Assembly (NCBI RefSeq): GCF_002217475.1
Contig: NZ_MUHH01000018.1
Location: forward strand, 1-62,967
DNA: 62,967 nt
Direction: 5' to 3'
Source of the DNA: Flavobacterium tructae
GTDB lineage: Bacteria > Bacteroidota > Bacteroidia > Flavobacteriales > Flavobacteriaceae
In this document: one piece after another, positions 53,657 to 62,930 of the stretch
How positions within the stretch are numbered: the first letter of the stretch is position 1
Layout of the letters: each line of letters opens with the position of its first letter
Notes under the pieces: generated by a model
What the model was told of the DNA's origin: nothing
The model's database searches: none
Seen by the model: the letters and a program-made list of their open reading frames with translations, nothing else
Position numbers and translations under genes: made by a program

Positions 53657-55723
53657 ATGAAATATTTATTAGTCCTACTATTAGCGGGTGTAACTGCTAG
53701 TGCTCAGATTAAAAAAGAGCAGTTAAATCTTATGCCCTGGCCTCAAAGCGTTGTGTTAAATGATGGTAATTTTGCGTTAAACAAAAATTTTAAAGTAAAT
53801 ATTACCGGAAATCCAAATCCCCGAATTTTTGGCGGAGTAACTCGCTTTTTGCGTCGACTAGATGGTAGAACCGGTATTTTTTTCGAACAAGGATTTATTA
53901 CCAAATTAAATGAAGTTCCAACAGCTGAGCTTCAAATCAATTGTACCAAGAGTGGGAAAATTGGTTTGTATGAAGATGAAAGCTATCACCTGGATATCAA
54001 ACCAAACAAAATTACAATCAATGCAACAAGCGATTTAGGGGCCCTGCATGGTCTTGAAACCTTATTGCAAATGTTGCAGAATACAAACAACTCCTTTTAT
54101 TTTCCGGTATCAAAAGTCTCCGATTTTCCAAGATTTACCTGGAGAGGTCTGATGGTCGACGCGGCAAGACATTTTCAGCCGGTAGATGTGATCAAAAGAA
54201 ATATTGACGGATTGGCGGCTATGAAAATGAATGTTCTTCACTGGCATTTGGTGGACGATCAGGGTTGGAGAATTGAAATGAAAAAACATCCCAAACTAAT
54301 TGAAAAAGCTTCGGATGGAATGTATTACACACAAGAGGAAATTAAAAATATCGTAAAATATGCTGATGAGCGCGGTATTTTAATCGTTCCGGAAATAGAT
54401 GTTCCTGGTCACGCATCTGCAATACTTACCGCTTATCCTGAGATTGGAAGTAAAGTAATCACACTGACAGGAGGAACTTCTGAAAAAAATATTCAGGGAA
54501 CCGCAATTGCGACCTATGGAATTGAAAGAAATGCGGGTATTTTTTCACCAACATTAGATCCTTCAAATCCTAAAACATATCAATTATTAAGTGAGTTATT
54601 TGATGAGGTTTGCCCGTTATTTCCAGGCGCTTATTTTCATATCGGAGGAGATGAAAACGAAGGAAAGGACTGGGATGCAAATCCAAAAATTCAGGAGTTT
54701 AAAAAGAAAAATAAGTTAACAACCAATCATGAGCTGCAGACTTATTTTACTATGCAGTTAATTCCGATGCTTAAAAAACATGGGAAACAGTTAATGGGCT
54801 GGGAGGAAATTTTGACTAAAAATATGTCAAAAGATGCTATTATTCATGCCTGGAGAGGTCCTAATGAAGGAGTAGTAGCAGGTCAGTCCCTGATTGAATC
54901 CGTAAAAAAAGGATATAAAACCGTAATGTCCAATGGGTATTATATTGATTTAATGTATCCGGTGGCAAGTCATTATTTGAATGACCCTATGCCAAAAGGA
55001 GCCAATTTATCCACGGAAGAAAAAGCAAGAGTATTGGGAGGTGAAGCAACAATGTGGACAGAGCTCGTATCATCAGCAACAATTGATTCCAGACTTTGGC
55101 CAAGAACAGCTGCAATTGCAGAACGACTTTGGTCAGCCGAAGATATAACCGATTTGGCCAGCATGCGTAAACGTCTTGATGTAGTTTCTTTTAGATTAGA
55201 AGAACTAGGATTGACACACATTCGTAATAAGGATGTGATTTTAAGAAATATATCGAACAATCAGAATACAGATTTCGTTGAGGAATTTACAAATGTTTGC
55301 GAGCCTTTAAAGGGGTATAAACGAAACAAAGGAGGAACCGAATATCAAATGTACTCCCCGTTAACTCTTTTTGCTGATGCCTGTACACCGGATGCTAAAG
55401 ATTCTTTGGCTTTTGACGATGCAGTAGCACAATATTTAGCAAATAAGACTCCGGAGAATAAAGCAAAAGTAACAGCATTTTTCAACAAATGGATTGCTGT
55501 AAACAAAGGACTGGTAGAATTGAGTGCAAATGCACCTTTGATACAACACTTTTTACCTCTGTCTAAAAAATTGAATGATGCATCACAAGAACTATTACTT
55601 GTTTTAGATAACAAATCAACTTTAAAAGGAGATGATTTGAAAAATTTAATCGAGCAATGTAACAGTAAAGACCACGCTGATGTTGAGTTGTCAGTGTATG
55701 AAAGTCTTAAAAAATTAATTTAA
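53657..55723 (+). CDS. GH20 beta-N-acetylhexosaminidase
   Basis: 688 residues from ATG 53657 (MKYLLVLLLAGVTASAQ); an earlier in-frame ATG adds 13 residues ahead of the signal peptide. The signal peptide is 1-16. A GH20b N-terminal domain (about 25-140) precedes the catalytic barrel (about 150-500). The barrel carries WRGLMVDAARHFQPVDVIKR, NVLHWHLVDDQGWRIE and PEIDVPGHASA. The acid/base pair is in FHIGGDENEGKDW (Asp332-Glu333). YPVASHYLNDPM and GGEATMWTELV follow. It removes terminal GlcNAc from chitooligosaccharides in the periplasm. There is no type IX tail. The C-terminal 150 residues are helical. Confidence 0.95.
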   Translation: MKYLLVLLLAGVTASAQIKKEQLNLMPWPQSVVLNDGNFALNKNFKVNITGNPNPRIFGGVTRFLRRLDGRTGIFFEQGFITKLNEVPTAELQINCTKSGKIGLYEDESYHLDIKPNKITINATSDLGALHGLETLLQMLQNTNNSFYFPVSKVSDFPRFTWRGLMVDAARHFQPVDVIKRNIDGLAAMKMNVLHWHLVDDQGWRIEMKKHPKLIEKASDGMYYTQEEIKNIVKYADERGILIVPEIDVPGHASAILTAYPEIGSKVITLTGGTSEKNIQGTAIATYGIERNAGIFSPTLDPSNPKTYQLLSELFDEVCPLFPGAYFHIGGDENEGKDWDANPKIQEFKKKNKLTTNHELQTYFTMQLIPMLKKHGKQLMGWEEILTKNMSKDAIIHAWRGPNEGVVAGQSLIESVKKGYKTVMSNGYYIDLMYPVASHYLNDPMPKGANLSTEEKARVLGGEATMWTELVSSATIDSRLWPRTAAIAERLWSAEDITDLASMRKRLDVVSFRLEELGLTHIRNKDVILRNISNNQNTDFVEEFTNVCEPLKGYKRNKGGTEYQMYSPLTLFADACTPDAKDSLAFDDAVAQYLANKTPENKAKVTAFFNKWIAVNKGLVELSANAPLIQHFLPLSKKLNDASQELLLVLDNKSTLKGDDLKNLIEQCNSKDHADVELSVYESLKKLI

Positions 55724-56222
55724 AGATTTGTTTGAGTTAGTATTTAGTATGTTTTTTTACCATGATTATTTAGTAATTCGTTATCTCTGCCATACAGGTT
55801 TTTGGCAGAGATAATTATGGTAGACTTCACTAAATCTTTAACTCCTGACCAAAGAATAAGCATACAATTATAACCATATAAAGAAGTATTAACATTTAAA
55901 AACCAAATAGTAAGTCGCATACCACAAACATGACAAAAAGTAAAGTATTTAGATTGATGAATCCCAAATTTATCTTCTGTGTTTAAACTAATTTTTTTAA
56001 AAATTAAATAAATATCAGTCACTACTATTCACTAATGATTATGGCTAGGATCAGTAATAGTAATATTTATTTTTAGAAGTAATGAATTAAAAATCCAGTG
56101 TGTCGTGATGTTATTTATTCGCGGTGTATTGAACCCCGGTTATCGTATTTATTTGCCGCATTTTGGCAGGTAAGGTATTGTAATTGGAATATTTATTATC
56201 TATTAACCAATATTTATTAACT
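55724..56222. other. GH20-chitinase intergenic region
   Basis: 499 bp. It contains an 11-bp stem-loop, TTATCTCTGCC with GGCAGAGATAA (55781-55791, 55804-55814), without a T tract, and outer TACCAT/ATGGTA arms. A minus-strand ORF of 92 codons (55744-56022) has no signal, start context or family features and is probably chance. The more GC-rich patch at 56121-56170 is unexplained. Confidence 0.5.
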
Positions 56223-59200
56223 ATGAAACATTATTACAGATTACTCTTTATGTTACTGTTTCCCTTACTTGCGTCGGCCCAACCAGCCCACGGCAAAAAA
56301 GTAGTAGGGTATTATGCGCAATGGGCTATTTATGCCCGGGATTTCAACGTTCCCAAGATAGACGGGAGCAAGATAACCCATTTGAATTATTCTTTTTACG
56401 GGACAACTTTTGACCCAGCCCGTCCGGAGAATACAAAATTAAAATGTTTGGATACCTATGCTGATTATGAGCATACGGAAGGCGGAATTCCATGGGATGC
56501 TCCTGTAAAAGGGAATTTTTATGACTTGAAAAAGTTAAAAGAAAAGTATCCGCATTTAAAAATTTTAATCTCTGTTGGAGGATGGACCAAAGGTCAGGAT
56601 CTTTCTCCAATTGCCGCAAGTCCGGTGGCAAGAGCTGCTTTAGCTGCAGATATGGCAAACTTCATTGTCACTTATCCGTTTATTGACGGATTTGATATCG
56701 ACTGGGAGTATCCTCTTATGGGAGGAACAGACGGTACCGAAATCGTGAACGGAATCCCGGTTCCTCCACAAAAATACCACCCGGATGACAATAAAAACCT
56801 TGTACTTTTATTAAAAGCCATGCGTCAGGCAATGCCTAATAAACTGGTAACTATTGCGGCCGGAAACAATGTTCGAAATGTACCTAAACAATATTTAGGA
56901 CCAAACAACAGGGCAACGTATGGAATGACCGAAGATATTTCAACGTATTGTGATTACATCACGTACTTTGGATATGATTTTGGCGGAAACTGGTATGATA
57001 AAACATGTTATAATGCTCCTCTTTATGGAAGCGGAAACCCGAATGATCCATTGTATGGTGCAACTCAGTCAGAATCACTTGATGAGTTAACGAACATCTA
57101 TTTGAATGTAGTTGGTTTTCCTGCCAATAAATTAATCATGGGATTACCTTTTTACGGCAAGAAATTTGACAACGTTGCCAATAACGGAACCAATCCAAAC
57201 TTTCCCGGTTTATTTGTTGCTGCACCAAGATATAATGTTGCAGGCTGTACAAATCCGCAAAACCCAACAGGAACCTGGGATGGACCGGCAGCTTGTGAGA
57301 AATCCGGAAGTATCGAAATTTGTGGCCTGGTTGGAAATCCGGTTACCAATTCACATGCTTTTTTAGATCCAAATACCATGTTAGTTACGCCAACGGCAGC
57401 TGCTGCAGGTTGGGTAAGGTATTTTGATAACACGACTAAAGTTCCTTATTTGTACAATAGTAGTTTGAAACAGTTTATCAGTTATGAAGATAAACAATCA
57501 ATGGATTTAAAAGTACAGTACATCAAATCTAAAAATCTGGCCGGTGGTATGATTTGGGAATTATCTCAGGATACCAGAGGTTCTATCCCTAATTCACTTT
57601 TAACTCAGGTAGATACTTCGTTTAAAAGTATCGTAGAAGGTACAGTGAGTATTGGAGGTTCTGTGAAAAATGGAACAGCTTTGGTTACTAACGTTACCGT
57701 AGAGATTAGAAATGCAAGTAATGCAGTTATAGAAAGTGTAGTGTCTCCGACAGGTAATTTTACATTTTATAATTTACCAAAGAATCAAAACTATACCCTT
57801 ACAGCGATAAAAGCTGCTTATACTTTTACACCGGTTAGCTTAACAAATGTTGCTGCTGATCAGACAGGAGTTGTGATCCAGGGAACACAACCTTTGTACA
57901 CAGTAAGCGGAACTATTGTAGTTGGTACTAGCACTACACCAGTTTCAGGAGTTACAGTTACAGCAACTTCCGGTACGACTGTTTTAACTGCTGTTTCCGG
58001 TACTAATGGAACCTACAGTATTACAGGTTTAACTGCCGGGCTTAATTTTACAGTTACGGCTGCCAAAACAGGCTTTCCTTATACACCAGCTGTGACAACT
58101 TACAATGCAATTGACAGCAACAAAACGTTAAATTTTGCTCAGGGTGATCCAATTGTATATTATAACGTTAGTGGTACAATCTTAAACGGAACTACACCTG
58201 CTGTGGGGGTAACTGTTACGGCAACATCGGCAGGACCAACTGTTACAGCAGTTTCTACTGCAAGTGGTTATAGTCTTAGTTTGCCATCAGGAGGGAACTA
58301 TACCATAACGGCTGCGGCTGCCGGTAAAACCTATACTCCGGCTTCAACAGTTTATAGCAATTTAATAGCCCACAAAACTTTAAATTTAATCGAGTATAAC
58401 GTTGGAACCAATAAAATTAGCGGAACGGTTAAAAACGGTACAGCTCCGGTTGCAGGAGCTAAAGTAGAAATCGTCTTACCTTGGACTGACAATACACACG
58501 GATGGAAAAGCGTTTTGGCGACTACAGATGCACAAGGAAATTATAGCTTTGCCAATTCAGTTGTAGACGGATATACTACTGTTTCTAGTTTGAAATTGAA
58601 TGCGTGGCAAAATAACGACGTTAATTATTTTCCAAATAATTTGACCAGTTTTGCTGTTCCGGCAACCCCTACGGTTTATAATTTCAATACTGCCGCTACC
58701 GCAAGAACATCCTCTTATGCAATGAGCGGAAAAGTGCTAAACGGAACTACTCCGGTATCAGGAGCTGTAGTTTCGGCAGTTTCAGGTACAACAGTTTTAA
58801 CTGCGACAACAGATAGAAATGGAGCTTATTCTTTTGCAGGTTTAACTTCAGGATCAGATTATAAGGTATCTGTTGCTAAAACCAACTTAACATTTGCTCC
58901 GGTTTCAGCAGTTTCGACAACAGAGTCTGGGAACAAAACTCTTGACTTTACGCAAAATTTGGTAAGTGCTAATCTAATTAGTGGTACTGTTAAAAATGGT
59001 ACAGCTCCAGTTGCAAATGCAAAAGTAGAACTTATTGTGCCTTGGACCGATAATACGCATCCATGGAAAAGCGTTTTGGCAACAACAGATGCTCAGGGGA
59101 ACTTTAGCTATGACAACACAGTTACAGCGGGTTATGCGCAAGTTTTAAGTTTGAAATTAAATTCTTGGCAAAATGGTGAAGTAAGTTACTTCCCAAATAA

Positions 59201-61196
59201 TCTGGCAAATTTTGCAATGCCAACGACACCAACAGTTTATAATTTCAATAGAAATGCGGTTACACCACCTCAGGTTGCCATTACAGCGCCTTCTGCAGCA
59301 ACGGTAGCTATTGCTCCGGGAACTGCGATACAGCTAAAAGCAACTGCAAGTGTAGATGCCAGCTTAACTATTTCATCAGTGGTGTTCAACATCAACGGAC
59401 AAAATATTACAGCAGCGCTTTCAGGAACAGAATACGTAGCAAACTGGACGCCGGTTTTAGCAGATTTCAATAAAAATTATACATTAAAAGCAACCGTAAC
59501 TGCATCAAGCGGTACGACTGCAGAAAATACAAAAACGTTTGCTTTACAATGTTCAGGTACAAATTGTCCTAATTCATTGCCTGTAATTACCTGGAATGCA
59601 CCGGTGAACACTACTATAAATCAACCTTCTTTCCAGGTTGTACCAATTTCGGTAACAGCTGTTGATAGTGACGGATCGGTTTCAGGTGTTACGATTACAA
59701 TCAATGGAAGTACTTTCAACATGACAGCGGGCACAAATAATACTTATACTTATAATTTTACGCCATCTGCTCATCAGGCTTATCCGGTTGTAATCAAAGC
59801 AACCGATAATAAAGCTGCTGTAACTACATTAAACAATACCATCAATATTACTAACAATGCTCGTGTATTCATTCCGCTTCCCTCCACTAATATTATTTTA
59901 GGATATGCACATTCCTGGGAAAATGCCGGTGCTCCGTTTTTATATTTTTCTCAAATGGTAGGAAGTAAGTTTAACGTAGTAGATTATGCATTCGTAGAAA
60001 CGGTTAACCGTGACGGTTATACACCGGTACTAACTACAAATGATGCCAGATATTTGACCAATGGAGTTTTCAATAAACAATTATTGAAAAATGATATCAA
60101 ATCTTTAAGAGATAGCGGCGTTCCTGTTATTGTTTCTATTGGAGGTCAAAACGGTCATGTTGTTTTAGAAAATGTAACTCAAAAAAATATTTTTGTTAAT
60201 GGTCTGAAAGCCATTATTGACGAGTATCAATTTGATGGAGTTGATATCGATTTTGAAGGTGGATCGATGAATTTTAGTGCAGGAGGTTTAAGAGATATTT
60301 CTTATGCGGGTATTTCTGCTTATCCAAGATTAAAAAATGTAGTAGATGCTTTCAAAGAATTAAAAGCTCACTATGGACCTGGATTTTTATTAACTGCAGC
60401 TCCGGAAACACAATACGTACAAGGAGGATATTCTACCTATAATGATACTTTTGGTTCGTTCCTTCCAATCATTCAAAACTTACGTAATGAGTTGGATTTG
60501 TTAGCCGTACAATTGTATAATACAGGAGGAGAAAACGGATTAGACGGTCAATATTATGGTTCAGCTAAAAAAGCAAACATGGTAACTGCCCTAACCGATA
60601 TGATAATAAAAGGGTACAACATTGGTACAACAGGAATGCGTTTTGATGGTTTACCACCTTCAAAAGTCCTTATTGCATTACCGGCTTGTCCAAGTGCAGC
60701 AGGAAGTGGTTTTTTAACGCCGACAGAAGGAATTAATGCAATGCATTATTTAAGAACCGGAACTACTTTCTCAGGAAGAACCTACACGATGCAGCCAGGT
60801 GGACCATATCCTGCTTTGAGAGGTTTAATGACTTGGTCTGTAAACTGGGATTTTTCTTCTTGTGGTAATTCAGCCGAATTATCTAAAGCGTATGCCGCTT
60901 ATTTTGCAGGACAAACAGCTGCAAGAGCGTTGCCTGAAGGAATCGAAACAAAAAGCACGACTATCGCTTACTTTAAAAACGATGCTTTACTGGTGACAAC
61001 TGACTCTGAAGATATTGTTAAGGTAGAAGTTTTCAATACCATCGGACAGCCATTGGTAAGTCATAGAAATGTTCATCAAAACAAAGAAGTGGTGCTTCAT
61101 AACTACAGCTTTACCACTAAGCAATTATTTTTAGTTGTGGTGACGGACAAAGCAGGAAATAAAAAATCATTCAAAGTAATGAACTTTTTGAACTAA
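56223..61196 (+). CDS. chiA: Secreted multidomain chitinase with two GH18 domains and T9SS tail (ChiA-like)
   Basis: 1657 residues from ATG 56223. The signal peptide is 1-19 (LLASA-QPA). The first GH18 domain (about 22-470) has DGFDIDWEYP with catalytic Glu162. Beta-sandwich modules follow (about 490-1010), among them two nearly identical 91-residue units (732-822 and 919-1009), then Ig-like modules (1015-1215). The second GH18 domain (about 1222-1560) has FDGVDIDFEG with catalytic Glu1345. The C-terminal type A sorting domain has KVEVFNTIGQPL and ends KKSFKVMNFLN. Two GH18 domains in one secreted chain suit an endo plus exo attack on crystalline chitin, as in Flavobacterium johnsoniae ChiA. 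It is last in the chitin operon, with a terminator at 61354. Confidence 0.96.
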   Translation: MKHYYRLLFMLLFPLLASAQPAHGKKVVGYYAQWAIYARDFNVPKIDGSKITHLNYSFYGTTFDPARPENTKLKCLDTYADYEHTEGGIPWDAPVKGNFYDLKKLKEKYPHLKILISVGGWTKGQDLSPIAASPVARAALAADMANFIVTYPFIDGFDIDWEYPLMGGTDGTEIVNGIPVPPQKYHPDDNKNLVLLLKAMRQAMPNKLVTIAAGNNVRNVPKQYLGPNNRATYGMTEDISTYCDYITYFGYDFGGNWYDKTCYNAPLYGSGNPNDPLYGATQSESLDELTNIYLNVVGFPANKLIMGLPFYGKKFDNVANNGTNPNFPGLFVAAPRYNVAGCTNPQNPTGTWDGPAACEKSGSIEICGLVGNPVTNSHAFLDPNTMLVTPTAAAAGWVRYFDNTTKVPYLYNSSLKQFISYEDKQSMDLKVQYIKSKNLAGGMIWELSQDTRGSIPNSLLTQVDTSFKSIVEGTVSIGGSVKNGTALVTNVTVEIRNASNAVIESVVSPTGNFTFYNLPKNQNYTLTAIKAAYTFTPVSLTNVAADQTGVVIQGTQPLYTVSGTIVVGTSTTPVSGVTVTATSGTTVLTAVSGTNGTYSITGLTAGLNFTVTAAKTGFPYTPAVTTYNAIDSNKTLNFAQGDPIVYYNVSGTILNGTTPAVGVTVTATSAGPTVTAVSTASGYSLSLPSGGNYTITAAAAGKTYTPASTVYSNLIAHKTLNLIEYNVGTNKISGTVKNGTAPVAGAKVEIVLPWTDNTHGWKSVLATTDAQGNYSFANSVVDGYTTVSSLKLNAWQNNDVNYFPNNLTSFAVPATPTVYNFNTAATARTSSYAMSGKVLNGTTPVSGAVVSAVSGTTVLTATTDRNGAYSFAGLTSGSDYKVSVAKTNLTFAPVSAVSTTESGNKTLDFTQNLVSANLISGTVKNGTAPVANAKVELIVPWTDNTHPWKSVLATTDAQGNFSYDNTVTAGYAQVLSLKLNSWQNGEVSYFPNNLANFAMPTTPTVYNFNRNAVTPPQVAITAPSAATVAIAPGTAIQLKATASVDASLTISSVVFNINGQNITAALSGTEYVANWTPVLADFNKNYTLKATVTASSGTTAENTKTFALQCSGTNCPNSLPVITWNAPVNTTINQPSFQVVPISVTAVDSDGSVSGVTITINGSTFNMTAGTNNTYTYNFTPSAHQAYPVVIKATDNKAAVTTLNNTINITNNARVFIPLPSTNIILGYAHSWENAGAPFLYFSQMVGSKFNVVDYAFVETVNRDGYTPVLTTNDARYLTNGVFNKQLLKNDIKSLRDSGVPVIVSIGGQNGHVVLENVTQKNIFVNGLKAIIDEYQFDGVDIDFEGGSMNFSAGGLRDISYAGISAYPRLKNVVDAFKELKAHYGPGFLLTAAPETQYVQGGYSTYNDTFGSFLPIIQNLRNELDLLAVQLYNTGGENGLDGQYYGSAKKANMVTALTDMIIKGYNIGTTGMRFDGLPPSKVLIALPACPSAAGSGFLTPTEGINAMHYLRTGTTFSGRTYTMQPGGPYPALRGLMTWSVNWDFSSCGNSAELSKAYAAYFAGQTAARALPEGIETKSTTIAYFKNDALLVTTDSEDIVKVEVFNTIGQPLVSHRNVHQNKEVVLHNYSFTTKQLFLVVVTDKAGNKKSFKVMNFLN

Positions 61197-61353
61197 AAGG
61201 ACAGTATGGAAGAATGAAAAATACAGAAATAAAAAGTTGGAATGGTTAAAATTGAGTTTGGTTATTTATTTTTTAATCTAATTTTTATTTCGAATAAATG
61301 CTGCAAATTGAGGTGATTTGTTATTTGGTTTTCACCTGAAGGAAGCGCATTAT

Positions 61354-61385
61354 AAACCCGACAATTGTATTGTCGGGTTTTTTTG
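61354..61385 (+). terminator. Chitinase terminator
   Basis: The stem AAACCCGACAAT with ATTGTCGGGTTT and loop TGT is followed by a T run, about 160 bp after the stop. Confidence 0.85.
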
Positions 61386-61419
61386 TTTAAAATGATTTAA
61401 TCTTCATGTTGATATAAAG

Positions 61420-61526
61420 GACACGGATAAAACGGATTTGCTATCGCAAAGACGTAGATAAAAAACGGACTTTTAAAATCAGCGTAAATCCGCGTTTTCG
61501 TGAAACGAATCTGTTTCATCCGTGTC
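61420..61526 (-). mobile_element. MITE-like palindromic element, copy 1
   Basis: 107 bp, with terminal inverted repeats GACACGGATAAAACGGATT and AATCTGTTTCATCCGTGTC (two mismatches). It is the reverse complement of copy 2 at 61938 with roughly nine in ten bases alike over its length. It has no coding capacity. Confidence 0.6.
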
Positions 61527-61560
61527 ACAACCTTAAAAAAAACTTTGCGAACCTTGCGAA

Positions 61561-61620
61561 AACCTTGCGTCATTGCGGTTAAAAAAAACTTTCACAAGTT
61601 TTGATATCAAATGCAATTAT
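61561..61620 (+). repeat. Direct repeat DR, copy A
   Basis: A 60-bp unit beginning AACCTTGCGTCATTGCGG, about 90 percent like copy B at 62089-62150. It runs into the last bases of the minus-strand gene at 61617. The promoter box of copy B (TACTTTTG) is mutated here to AAGTTTTG. Confidence 0.7.
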
Positions 61621-61850
61621 TTAAGATCGAGGTAAGGATCTAAAATTTCTGCCAGTTTATTGAACCAGTAAAAATTATCGGCAATATCCTTTATTTCAGA
61701 TCCCATGGTTTCACATTCTCTTAGTACAGATAATGAAAGCACATAATTTACTTCCCGTATCATTTTCGCCATATCTTTTGCGGCAATACTATCATTAAAA
61801 AAATGGTTTAATCTGGATTCAACTTCGGGTGAAAGCTTTTCTGTAGTCAT
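61617..61850 (-). CDS. Small helical protein of unknown function
   Basis: 77 residues, no signal peptide or membrane segment. It is predicted mostly alpha-helical (VESRLNHFFNDSIAAKDMAK, REVNYVLSLSVLRECETMG, NFYWFNKLAEILDPYLDLK). Acidic overall, one cysteine. No family is recognised. A perfect TAGATTTG box lies 16 bp before the ATG, which supports a real gene. It is flanked by the two copies of the MITE-like element and of the direct repeat. Confidence 0.7.
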   Translation of the reverse strand: MTTEKLSPEVESRLNHFFNDSIAAKDMAKMIREVNYVLSLSVLRECETMGSEIKDIADNFYWFNKLAEILDPYLDLK

Positions 61851-61866
61851 AGTCTTATGTTTTTAG

Positions 61867-61874
61867 CAAATCTA
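61867..61874 (-). promoter_or_regulatory. -7 box TAGATTTG for the 77-residue gene
   Basis: A perfect TAnnTTTG on the minus strand, 16 bp before the ATG at 61850. Confidence 0.5.
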
Positions 61875-61937
61875 AAAAGTAAATATTTATTATGTGACAC
61901 AGGTTTGTGTCAAAGTATTGTAAATGTTTGTGTTAAG

Positions 61938-62053
61938 GTTATGACGCGGATGAAACGGATTCGTTTCACGAAAAGGCGGATTTACGCTGATTTTTAAAAT
62001 CCGCTTTTATCTGCGTCTTTGCGATAGCAAATCCGTTTCATCCGCGTCATAAC
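61938..62053 (+). mobile_element. MITE-like palindromic element, copy 2
   Basis: 116 bp with perfect 24-bp terminal inverted repeats (61938-61961 and 62030-62053), starting GTTATGACGCGGATG. The interior repeats smaller inverted segments (GGCGGATTT, AAAATCCGC). It is inverted relative to copy 1. Confidence 0.7.
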
Positions 62054-62088
62054 TTTTTTTGAAGAAAGCTTTGTGCACTTTGCGTAAA

Positions 62089-62150
62089 AACCTTGCGTCA
62101 TTGCGGTTAAAAAAAAACTTTCACTACTTTTGAGATCAAATACAATTATC
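62089..62150 (+). repeat. Direct repeat DR, copy B, carrying the promoter of the TlpA-like gene
   Basis: 62 bp beginning AACCTTGCGTCATTGCGG. It contains TTG (62101-62103), a 21-bp spacer and TACTTTTG (62125-62132), which is a promoter 27 bp before the ATG at 62160. Confidence 0.6.
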
Positions 62151-62159
62151 TTAGAATAC

Positions 62160-62930
62160 ATGCAGAAATTTGTCAGCTTTATTATAATTTTTCTCTTTTT
62201 CGCCATAAGTACCGCACAGAATAGATTCGGAGCTCCGGAAGTTGATCCTGTTCAAATTCAAAAAACCTACACAGACTGGTCTGCTTATCAGAGCAAAAAA
62301 ATCATGCTTTCCAGAGATTTTATTGCTCTGGATTCTTCAAAAGAAATTTCAAAAGAGACATTTTTAGATCAGCTGGCAAACGGAAATTTCATCCCAATTC
62401 GATTAGAATCAGAACCCGAAATGTATGTTTATAAATTATTCGAAATTCAGCCCGGGACTGATAGCAGTATAAAGGCAACGATGAATCAGATTGGTTTTGA
62501 CGCTCTTAAGAATTACAAAATGGAAGGAACCACTTTTCCTAAATTCTCATTTAAAGATCTGGATGGAAATTTGGTTAGCAATGAATCGATGAAAGGAAAG
62601 ATAGTGGTCATCAAATGCTGGTACATTCATTGCACACCCTGTATCAGAGAATTTTCGCAAGTCAACAAATTAGCCGCAGAATACAAAGACCGAAAAGACA
62701 TCCTGTTTGTAAGTCTTGCAGAAGATGCTGCAGCGCAGTTAAAAACATTTCTGGCAAGAAAACCATTGTCCTATTCCGTTATTCCCGATATGAAAGCATA
62801 CATGAATGAAGCCTTGCAGTTAAATTCATTTCCAACGCATTTTATTTTAAACAAAGAAGGCATGATTGTTAAAGTGCTTCCTAATTTTGAGAGTTTAGAA
62901 GTCGCTTTGGCGAAAGAGAGCAGACAGTAA
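62160..62930 (+). CDS. TlpA-like thioredoxin-fold protein, secreted
   Basis: 256 residues from ATG 62160. The signal peptide is 1-19 (FAISTA-QNR). An N-terminal domain of about 100 residues has no recognisable family. The thioredoxin-like domain (about 122-250) begins FPKFSFKDLDGNLVSNESMKGK, with active site CTPC (158-161) in CWYIHCTPCIREF and an extra Cys153. The cis-proline is in NSFPTHFIL. It reduces or shuffles disulfides outside the cytoplasm. The CTPC pair fits TlpA/ResA-type redoxins, although the usual WCxxC tryptophan is replaced by His. The promoter lies in the direct repeat upstream. The window ends 37 bp after the stop. Confidence 0.88.
   Translation: MQKFVSFIIIFLFFAISTAQNRFGAPEVDPVQIQKTYTDWSAYQSKKIMLSRDFIALDSSKEISKETFLDQLANGNFIPIRLESEPEMYVYKLFEIQPGTDSSIKATMNQIGFDALKNYKMEGTTFPKFSFKDLDGNLVSNESMKGKIVVIKCWYIHCTPCIREFSQVNKLAAEYKDRKDILFVSLAEDAAAQLKTFLARKPLSYSVIPDMKAYMNEALQLNSFPTHFILNKEGMIVKVLPNFESLEVALAKESRQ

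Noticed and set aside
55744..56022. Minus-strand ORF of 92 codons between GH20 and the chitinase gene
   Set aside because: It starts opposite an AT-rich leader, crosses the 55781 hairpin, has no recognisable motif apart from a single CxxC, and has no promoter box. Chance ORF is more likely.
61937..62206. Minus-strand ORF of 70 codons at 61994-62206
   Set aside because: It runs through the MITE-like element and the direct repeat and has no family features; it is a shadow of repeat sequence.
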